Shown: positions 1 through 4,464 of the stretch, one piece after another
Numbering within the stretch: the stretch's first letter is position 1
Layout of the letters: every line of letters starts with the position of its first letter
Assembly: GCA_016903675.1 (NCBI GenBank)
Contig: JADQBA010000200.1
Coordinates: forward strand, 1-13,393
Source of the DNA: Stigonema ocellatum SAG 48.90 = DSM 106950
GTDB taxonomy: Bacteria > Cyanobacteriota > Cyanobacteriia > Cyanobacteriales > Nostocaceae
Length of the DNA stretch: 13,393 nucleotides
Direction: 5' to 3'
Made by a program: the position numbers and the translations under genes
Notes under the pieces: generated by a model
The model's database searches: none
The model's input: only the letters and a program-made list of their open reading frames with translations
What the model was told of the DNA's origin: nothing

Positions 1-1
1 A

Positions 2-613
2 GATGCAGAAGCAGCAATCACCGAACTGCGAAATGCGGGTTTTCCGTTGAACCAAGTGTCGTTGATTGCCAAAGATGCAGATGGCAATAACCCGGTGGGG
101 GGTGTGAATACCCAACCAGGGGTCGGCAATAAAGCGGGCGAAGGTGTAAAAGCAGGAGCATTAACAGGCGGCGCATTGGGCGGTTTAGGCGGCTTATTGG
201 TTGGTCTGGGCGCTTTAGCAATTCCAGGGGTGGGTCCTGTCATTGCAGGCGGTGCACTAGCAACCGCTTTGGCCACAGCAGCTACAGGCGGAGCTATCGG
301 TGCCGCAGCAGGCGGTTTAACTGGTGGACTGGCGGGTTTAGGAATTCCGGAAAACCGTGCGCGTGCTTATAGCGATCGCTTCAACAGAGGCGATTACTTA
401 GTGCTGGTGGATGGTACAAATGAGCAACTCCGCCATGCAGAAGCCATCCTCAAACGTCACAACATTCAAGATTTTGACATCTTTGATGCTGGTAGAGACG
501 GTGTTCGTCAAGAAACACCAGTTGTTAATACCACTTCCACCAATTACTCAACGGGCGTCAATAGAGAAGAACCTGCTGTTATCATCATTGACAATAGGGA
601 TGAAAGAGTCTAA
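2..613 (+). CDS. General stress protein 17M/YflT-like protein with glycine-zipper core (5' end outside window)
   Basis: The frame is open from the first bases (DAEAAITELRNAGFPLNQVS...), so the start lies upstream; the TTG at 47 is only an internal codon. The opening residues match the helix-strand pattern of the YflT / general stress protein 17M domain (AEAAI.EL...G....VS.IAKD). The middle (about 110-350) is a Gly/Ala-rich glycine-zipper stretch likely to insert in or pack against a membrane. After it comes a second conserved block (RARAYSDRFNRGDYLVLVDG, then AEAILKRHNIQDFDIFDA) typical of this cyanobacterial family. The last 30 residues are Thr/Asn-rich and then acidic. Members are often stress-induced; the molecular role is not established. 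It is the first of three small plus-strand membrane or envelope genes. The family call is fairly sure, the function is not. Confidence 0.8.
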   Translation, partial: DAEAAITELRNAGFPLNQVSLIAKDADGNNPVGGVNTQPGVGNKAGEGVKAGALTGGALGGLGGLLVGLGALAIPGVGPVIAGGALATALATAATGGAIGAAAGGLTGGLAGLGIPENRARAYSDRFNRGDYLVLVDGTNEQLRHAEAILKRHNIQDFDIFDAGRDGVRQETPVVNTTSTNYSTGVNREEPAVIIIDNRDERV

Positions 614-689
614 GTACAGCTTTTCCCAAATTCGTGGCGTTATGGCTTGTAATTGCGCTGTTTTCGCTTCTATCTTAGAACCGTTACGG

Positions 690-749
690 AGTGGAATACT
701 CCACTAAAAGCTTGTTCAGCAAGCGCTCCTGAGACTTATAGTCTCAGGA
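690..749 (+). repeat. Paired-hairpin repeat, copy A (divergent, with an extra middle hairpin)
   Basis: Three perfect stem-loops stand in a row after the stress-protein gene. The first is AGTGGA 690-695 / TCCACT 700-705, the second GCTTG 710-714 / CAAGC 720-724, and the third TCCTGAGACT 727-736 / AGTCTCAGGA 740-749. The outer two match the plan of copies at 4228, 6744 and 6961: an AGT...ACT hairpin, a GCT-containing linker, then a CCT...AGG hairpin. No strong T-run follows, so terminator function is possible but unproven. The rest of the 614-834 spacer shows nothing clear. Confidence 0.6.
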
Positions 750-834
750 TAGACAAATAAAGACCAATAAAATTAAAAAACTTGCTCCTCTTTACTCTAT
801 TATTTTCATCACATTCCGAGCGAGAATCAAACTC

Positions 835-1296
835 ATGAAAAAGCTAACCTCCTTCCTCATTAGTAGCCTTTTAGTATTTAGTGCAGCAGCTTGTGAAAAT
901 AACGCCAAAACTAGTTCCGCAGCACCAGACAATCCTAGCGCAGCTCCGTCTGAGACCCCAAATGCACAAGCAACCCAGACTGCTCTAAAAGATTCTCAGA
1001 GTGATCTCCGCAGAAAACAACTCAATGAAGATATTCGCGCCAATGAACAGCGGAATAATACATTGAATGATGGTGCCGCTAGTAACAGATCTGAAGGCGC
1101 TCTTGCAAGTGAAGTTCGTTCTAAGTTAGAGGCTAACATCCCCAAAGGTCATTTAGTCATTAAGGCTGCAAAAGATGGTACTGTTACTGTAGGGGGAACT
1201 GTTACTAATCAGAATGAGCTAGGTAAGATTGAACCTCTAGCCAAGCAAATCAAAGGCGTTAAAAGTGTAGTTAATAACGCAAAAGTTGTCAAGTAG
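835..1296 (+). CDS. BON-domain lipoprotein
   Basis: A 153-residue protein. The N-terminus is a lipoprotein signal: KK at 2-3, a hydrophobic core 6-16, and a lipobox ending AAAC with the acylated cysteine at 20. Residues 21-85 form a Ala/Ser/Pro/Asn/Gln-rich disordered linker. Residues 87-153 form a BON domain: a helix (LASEVRSKLEANIP), strands around LVIKAAKDGTVTVGGTV, a helix (ELGKIEPLAKQIKGV) and a final strand (VKSVVNNAKVV). BON domains bind membranes or envelope components, as in OsmY-type osmotic-stress proteins. The mature protein probably sits on a membrane facing the periplasm or thylakoid lumen. No strong ribosome-binding site is visible upstream, but the signal peptide begins exactly at this ATG. 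The specific role is unknown. Confidence 0.85.
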   Translation: MKKLTSFLISSLLVFSAAACENNAKTSSAAPDNPSAAPSETPNAQATQTALKDSQSDLRRKQLNEDIRANEQRNNTLNDGAASNRSEGALASEVRSKLEANIPKGHLVIKAAKDGTVTVGGTVTNQNELGKIEPLAKQIKGVKSVVNNAKVVK

Positions 1297-1340
1297 GCAC
1301 GGGTTTAACCTGTGATCTGATCAGCAGATCCCTCCATATC

Positions 1341-1374
1341 GTGTTCAACCCGCCCCTACGGACGGGTTAAACAC
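1341..1374. terminator. Hairpin downstream of the BON gene (possible terminator)
   Basis: Arms GTGTT 1341-1345 plus AACCCG 1347-1352 pair with CGGGTT 1363-1368 plus AACAC 1370-1374, with one mismatch and a 10-nt loop. It lies 45 bases after the BON stop and runs into a HIP1 octamer at 1375-1382. No T-tract follows, so it may be a dispersed repeat rather than a true terminator. Confidence 0.4.
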
Positions 1375-1483
1375 GCGATCGCAATTTATCTGCGGACACC
1401 TAAAAAACACGGGATAGCTGTAAGACCCTATTGCTTCCCCTACACGGCTGAAAACTATTGTCATTGAAAAAAGTAGGAAACCT

Positions 1484-1927
1484 ATGGGAACCGAAGAACA
1501 ACAATCACAATCCGTCGATACTACCTTAACCGAACCTATTGCGGCACTTGAAGGTTCAAAACTTGGAACTCAGCCATTGCTACCACCCGCTAAGGAACCA
1601 TTACCCCAATGGCAGCAAATTGGCGGCAAAATTTTGGAATTTTTGGAGCAATTGCCCGAATACTTAGGTACGTTTTTCAACCAGTACAGGCAGCCTATTA
1701 TCAGTATTGCTTTAATTATTGCGGCAATTGTTACATTCAAGCTAGTCCTAGCTGTACTTGATGCAATAAATGATATTCCGCAGGTACAGCTAGTTTTTGA
1801 GTTAATTGGAATTGGTTACGTAACTTGGTTTATTTTCCGATATCTACTCAAAGGTTCCAGTCGGCAAGAATTGGGTGCGCAAATTCGCTCTATCCAAAAA
1901 GACATTCTCGACGGACAAGACTCATAA
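1484..1927 (+). CDS. CAAD-domain (CURT1-like) membrane protein
   Basis: A 147-residue protein. Residues 1-45 are polar and Pro/Gln-rich. An amphipathic stretch at about 46-68 (ILEFLEQLPEYLGTFF) precedes two hydrophobic segments: TM1 about 71-93 (PIISIALIIAAIVTFKLVLA) and TM2 about 102-121 (QLVFELIGIGYVTWFIFRYL). A charged C-terminal tail follows. The motif VLDAINDIP plus FELIGIGY..WF..RYLL is the signature of the CAAD domain, first seen appended to cyanobacterial aminoacyl-tRNA synthetases and homologous to plant CURT1, which bends thylakoid membranes. No synthetase domain is present, so this is the stand-alone form. AGGAAA at 1475-1480 is well placed for the ATG. A thylakoid location and a curvature role are inferred from the family. 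The stop codon abuts a G-rich tandem array. Confidence 0.9.
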   Translation: MGTEEQQSQSVDTTLTEPIAALEGSKLGTQPLLPPAKEPLPQWQQIGGKILEFLEQLPEYLGTFFNQYRQPIISIALIIAAIVTFKLVLAVLDAINDIPQVQLVFELIGIGYVTWFIFRYLLKGSSRQELGAQIRSIQKDILDGQDS

Positions 1928-2264
1928 GAAACACGGGGAGTGGGGAGTGGGGAGTGGGGAGTGGGGACTGGGGAGTGGGGGTGTTTGTTTCATTCATTGG
2001 GGGTGGGGTGCCGCCCTTGGGGCACTCTCAAGAAACACTTTTTGTGGGGAGTGGGGAGTGGGGTGTGGGGAGTGGGGAATGGGGAGTGGGGGTGTTTGTT
2101 TCATTCATAGGGGGTGGTGTGCCGCCCGTGGGGCACTCTCAAGAAACACTTTGTGTGGGGAGTGGGGAGTGGGGAGTGGGGAGTGGGGAATGGGGAGTGG
2201 GGGTGTTTGTTTCATTCATAGGGGGTGGTGTGCCGCCCGTGGGGTGCTCCTAAGGAACACAGGG
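1926..2264 (+). repeat. Three 111-bp tandem repeats, each with six GGGGAGT-type heptamers
   Basis: Heptamer blocks start at 1935, 2046 and 2157, an exact 111-bp period. Each block holds six heptamers, mostly GGGGAGT with GGGGACT, GGGGTGT and GGGGAAT variants, followed by a conserved spacer of about 69 bp. The spacer contains TGTTTGTTTCATTCAT, a GTGCC/GGCAC stem, and AAGAAACAC before the next block. The first AAGAAACAC overlaps the CAAD stop codon and a variant (AAGGAACAC) closes the array. The blocks are of the STRR (short tandemly repeated repetitive) class known from heterocystous cyanobacteria. G-runs of four with 3-nt loops on the coding strand can form G-quadruplexes. Open frames across the array arise because 111 is a multiple of three. 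Confidence 0.95.
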
Positions 2265-2486
2265 GTGTAGGGGTGTAGTTTCAGGGGTGTGGGGGAAAAA
2301 TGTGTCGATTTACTTTCACCTGTAACCGCTACACCCCGTTTACTGATAATTTTCAGGTTACAGCAGTGAGAAGCGTTTATGGAAGTAACTTTTTTGAGCT
2401 TGTTTAAAATGAATATTACAAATACTCTTATTTAAATAAAAATAAGGATAAATGAACAGTTAAAATAAACCCTACCAGTAACTTTT
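2265..2486. other. Gene-free spacer upstream of the Uma2 gene
   Basis: It begins with degenerate GGGGTGT motifs (2262-2290) trailing from the tandem array. An inverted repeat follows, CTGTAACC 2320-2327 / GGTTACAG 2356-2363, with a 28-nt loop. It then turns very AT-rich (2400-2470), where a promoter for the Uma2-family gene is likely, although I cannot pick a convincing -35/-10 pair. Confidence 0.5.
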
Positions 2487-3113
2487 ATGACTCAAACACA
2501 AGCCGAACTAAAGCTACTTACCTTCGATGAATTTATCGAATGGTATCCAGAAAACTCAGAAGTACGTTACGAATTACATGATGGTGTGATTGTTGAGATG
2601 CCAAAGCCTAAAGGGGAGCATTCTGATTTGGCTGGTTTTTTGATTGAAGAATTACTCATCACAATTAGAGAGATGGGTAAGCGCGGTATCTGGACTATAC
2701 CTAAAGAATCCATTATTAAACCATACCGCGATAAATCAGGATACGAACCGGATATTATTGTTTTAAATCAAGAAACTATCGATACTGAGACGCGCTGGAA
2801 AAAAGAATCAGTTATCCATAATGCTAGTTCGGTCAAACTAATAGTTGAAGTAGTTTCAACCAACTGGCAAGATGACTACTACGATAAGCTTCGTGACTAT
2901 GAAGCTATGGGCATACCTGAATATTGGATTGTGGATTATGCAGCGTTCGGTGGACGTGTATTTATTGGTAGTCCCAAAGTTCCTACTATTTTCGTCTGTG
3001 AACTTATTGATGGTGAATATCAAATGACACCCTTTAGAGAAACAAGCCTTATAGTGTCTCCTACTTTTCCGCAGTTGAATCTAACCGTACAACAAATTTT
3101 TGACTCGGTATAG
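2487..3113 (+). CDS. Uma2-family (DUF820) PD-(D/E)XK nuclease-fold protein
   Basis: 208 residues, usual for the family, which is greatly expanded in cyanobacteria. The order of motifs fits: LTFDEFIEW at 11-19, the RYELHDGVIVEM strand pair at 27-38, His45 in a helix start, GYEPDIIVL at 85-93 with Asp89, LIVEVVS at 118-124 with Glu121, then D129...K134 and YEAMGIPEYWIVD at 138-150. Asp89, Glu121 and a downstream Lys are the positions expected to form the restriction-endonuclease-like metal site. The physiological role of Uma2 proteins is unresolved; genomic contexts and the fold suggest DNA cleavage or a mobile or selfish role, but no target is known. It stands alone between two repeat-rich spacers. 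The Shine-Dalgarno is weak, but the start fits the family's usual N-terminus. Confidence 0.9.
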   Translation: MTQTQAELKLLTFDEFIEWYPENSEVRYELHDGVIVEMPKPKGEHSDLAGFLIEELLITIREMGKRGIWTIPKESIIKPYRDKSGYEPDIIVLNQETIDTETRWKKESVIHNASSVKLIVEVVSTNWQDDYYDKLRDYEAMGIPEYWIVDYAAFGGRVFIGSPKVPTIFVCELIDGEYQMTPFRETSLIVSPTFPQLNLTVQQIFDSV

Positions 3114-3240
3114 TTAATCCTCTTATTGGGCATCGCTGACTACGATTTCTCAAAACACGGGGGCATGGCTGCGGGAGTTGGACGTAAAAGCTATTTAAGT
3201 AAAGAATTATACCTTATTTTTTTGTTTAACTACTGGTAGT

Positions 3241-3295
3241 GTAGGTGGGGCTATGCCCTACAAAACCCGTATTTGGTCGGCAATGCCTACCCTAC
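3241..3295. repeat. Imperfect inverted repeat (MITE-like)
   Basis: GTAGGTGGGGCTATGCC at 3241-3257 pairs imperfectly with GGCAATGCCTACCCTAC at 3279-3295, leaving a 21-nt loop. It has the look of a degraded dispersed cyanobacterial hairpin element. No target duplication can be defined. Confidence 0.45.
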
Positions 3296-3307
3296 GTATG
3301 TTTCAAA

Positions 3308-3345
3308 AATCAAATAGGATTACTATATAGCAATCCTATTTGATT
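3308..3345. repeat. Palindromic element with 14-bp arms, third half-copy at 3427-3445
   Basis: AATCAAATAGGATT at 3308-3321 is the exact reverse complement of 3332-3345, with a 10-nt centre. A third copy, TCAAATAGGATTGTTATAT at 3427-3445, matches 3310-3328 at 17 of 19 positions. The motif looks like the terminal inverted repeat of a small transposable element left as abutted ends. That origin is an inference. Confidence 0.7.
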
Positions 3346-3361
3346 TATAAACACATCTGGC

Positions 3362-3415
3362 AAGTCCTCAAAGTCCCCCAAGTCTTCAAAGTCCCCCAAG
3401 TCTTCAAAGTCCCCC
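3362..3415 (+). repeat. 18-bp tandem repeat, three copies
   Basis: Units at 3362-3379, 3380-3397 and 3398-3415 read AAGTCTTCAAAGTCCCCC; the first has C for T at the sixth base. Each unit is itself a near-duplication of AAGTCYTC / AAGTCCCC. The array sits between two copies of the CAAATAGGATT motif, in a 459-bp stretch without genes. Confidence 0.9.
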
Positions 3416-3511
3416 CTGTTGATATCTCAAATAGGATTGTTATATCTAAAGATAGAAAAAAACATTAGCTGTTAATTATAACTCCCTTCTAAAGATAGTA
3501 GATTATTCATG

Positions 3512-3566
3512 TTTATCAACCTAATGTAGTTATTAAGCGAATTTTGATAAACCTTTATCAAGGAAG
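3512..3566 (+). promoter_or_regulatory. TTTATCAA motif set overlapping the ribosome-binding site of the next gene
   Basis: TTTATCAA occurs at 3512-3519 and 3554-3561, and its reverse complement TTGATAAA at 3544-3551. The last two form a perfect 8-bp stem with only CC between them. The downstream arm touches the ribosome-binding site AGGAAG (3561-3566), six bases before the ATG. The middle copy could instead pair with the first, giving mutually exclusive structures. It could equally be a protein operator. A separate 11-bp direct repeat (TCTAAAGATAG at 3445-3455 and 3488-3498) lies upstream. Confidence 0.5.
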
Positions 3567-3572
3567 TAATTT

Positions 3573-3983
3573 ATGGCTAATGAACCAGTTAGAAAAGCAG
3601 TAGATTCATCTGATCGCGTTGCAGACAATAATTACGATAGGGGAATTACTCCTGCTGAAACCGCAGCTCGTCAGGATAGAGAAGGAAACCTTTTCAAAAC
3701 AACACCCACAGAAGAGAGACAGGCAAGTTCGCCTACCGACGACCAAACCGAATTAGGTAGTAGTGTTCGTACCACTGACGGCTACACAGTGGATAAAGAA
3801 GGTTTGTTGAACAACTACGCGGTGGAACCGGAAATGTACTACGAAGTACCAGGGGATGCACGCCAACAAGCAGCAGAAGACAAAGCGCAACGGACTGCGG
3901 AACTTAGAGAAGCGAATGAGGATAAAGAAGGCGAACTAACAATTGATGAGGACACAAGGGGTAGAGGTCCTGGACTAGTTTAG
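3573..3983 (+). CDS. Hydrophilic, probably disordered small protein of unknown function
   Basis: 136 residues, rich in Asp, Glu, Arg, Thr and Gln, with no cysteine, no tryptophan and no hydrophobic run long enough for a membrane segment or signal peptide. Visible features are an opening MANEPVRKAVD, a central acidic-Thr region, a single more ordered-looking patch (YAVEPEMYYEVPGD, about 85-98), a charged helix-like stretch (ARQQAAEDKAQRTAELREANEDKEG) and a GRGPGLV tail. A strong AGGAAG at 3561-3566 supports the start. I do not recognise a named family. The composition resembles stress-related hydrophilic proteins, which is suggestive only. It is likely a single-gene unit with structured DNA on both sides. 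Confidence 0.8.
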   Translation: MANEPVRKAVDSSDRVADNNYDRGITPAETAARQDREGNLFKTTPTEERQASSPTDDQTELGSSVRTTDGYTVDKEGLLNNYAVEPEMYYEVPGDARQQAAEDKAQRTAELREANEDKEGELTIDEDTRGRGPGLV

Positions 3984-4048
3984 CTAATTGAGCTTTAACA
4001 AAAAAGCGTGTTATATCATGTCCTTTGTAAACTAACCATAATTCCCAC

Positions 4049-4119
4049 AACCCCACCCCGCCTCTGCTGAAAGCAGAGTCTCCCCTCCCCACTTGCGGGG
4101 AGGGGCTGGGGGTGGGGTT
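4049..4119. repeat. Nested inverted repeat: outer stem enclosing two hairpins
   Basis: The outer arms AACCCCACCCC 4049-4059 / GGGGTGGGGTT 4109-4119 enclose two perfect hairpins. These are CTCTGCT 4062-4068 / AGCAGAG 4072-4078 and CCCCTCCCC 4082-4090 / GGGGAGGGG 4097-4105. The result is a three-way junction able to form on either strand. It lies 66 bases after the hydrophilic-protein stop and may end transcription there. It is probably a dispersed cyanobacterial repeat. Confidence 0.75.
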
Positions 4120-4199
4120 ATTTTATTATGTGTGATTCGACGGAGATGATATTAATGGTTGATGGCTAATTGTAAAAAACCAAAAACGGGGTGTCTCAC

Positions 4200-4359
4200 A
4201 TCTTGCACCAACCAGGTAGCCCCCATCCGCCTGGGACTTGAAGTCCCAGGCGCGAGTAGCATAAGTCCTCTAAAAGAGGACTGAATGAGTTTTTAAAGCA
4301 CTGTCAATTTTATGACTTTTTGTTTGGTTATTTGTGGTTTCTACTTAGAGGTGCAAGAT
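4200..4359. repeat. 160-bp segment bounded by a 10-bp inverted repeat (possible MITE)
   Basis: ATCTTGCACC at 4200-4209 is the exact reverse complement of GGTGCAAGAT at 4350-4359. The segment contains paired-hairpin copy B and no gene. I see no convincing target-site duplication outside the ends, so mobile origin is uncertain. Confidence 0.35.
4228..4282 (-). repeat. Paired-hairpin repeat, copy B
   Basis: On the minus strand this reads hairpin 1 (AGTCCTCT 4282-4275 / AGAGGACT 4271-4264), an 11-nt linker TATGCTACTCG, then hairpin 2 (CGCCTGGGACT with its complement, 4252-4228, 11-bp stem, 3-nt loop). The layout equals copies C and D with different stem sequences. Confidence 0.85.
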
Positions 4360-4363
4360 ATAA

Positions 4364-4383
4364 GGTGTGGGGTTTCCCACACC
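4364..4383. repeat. 8-bp hairpin upstream of the antiporter gene
   Basis: GGTGTGGG 4364-4371 and CCCACACC 4376-4383 form a perfect stem with loop GTTT. It is followed by CTACACC and CTACATCC echoes. It sits about 80 bases before the antiporter start, within the probable promoter or leader region. Function is unknown. Confidence 0.5.
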
Positions 4384-4464
4384 CTACACCCTACATCCTT
4401 TTCATATAAAACTAGCTGACACTTGAAGATTCTTGTGACAGCATCAGGAATCCGGACAAAAATC

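Noticed and set aside
47..613. TTG at 47 as the true start of the first gene
   Set aside because: The conserved family sequence is already present upstream of it and continues to the window edge.
1926..2264. CRISPR array
   Set aside because: The would-be spacers are nearly identical to one another and the repeated part is itself a simple heptamer array; no cas genes are present.
1825..2270. Two overlapping open frames encoding 37-residue Gly/Trp-rich or Gly/Val-rich repeats
   Set aside because: They are open only because the 111-bp DNA repeat has a period divisible by three; both frames stay open alike and neither has a start signal.
3362..3415. Small CRISPR or protein-repeat array
   Set aside because: The 18-bp units are directly contiguous with no spacers, and no reading frame with a start covers them.
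4049..4119. tRNA or riboswitch
   Set aside because: The fold is cloverleaf-like, but there are no TPsiC or D-loop consensus bases or CCA-compatible acceptor, and the position after a gene favours a repeat or terminator.
4423..4464. TTG start for the antiporter
   Set aside because: It has no ribosome-binding site and adds 14 polar residues; the ATG at 4465 has AGGAA upstream and fits better, though this is not certain.
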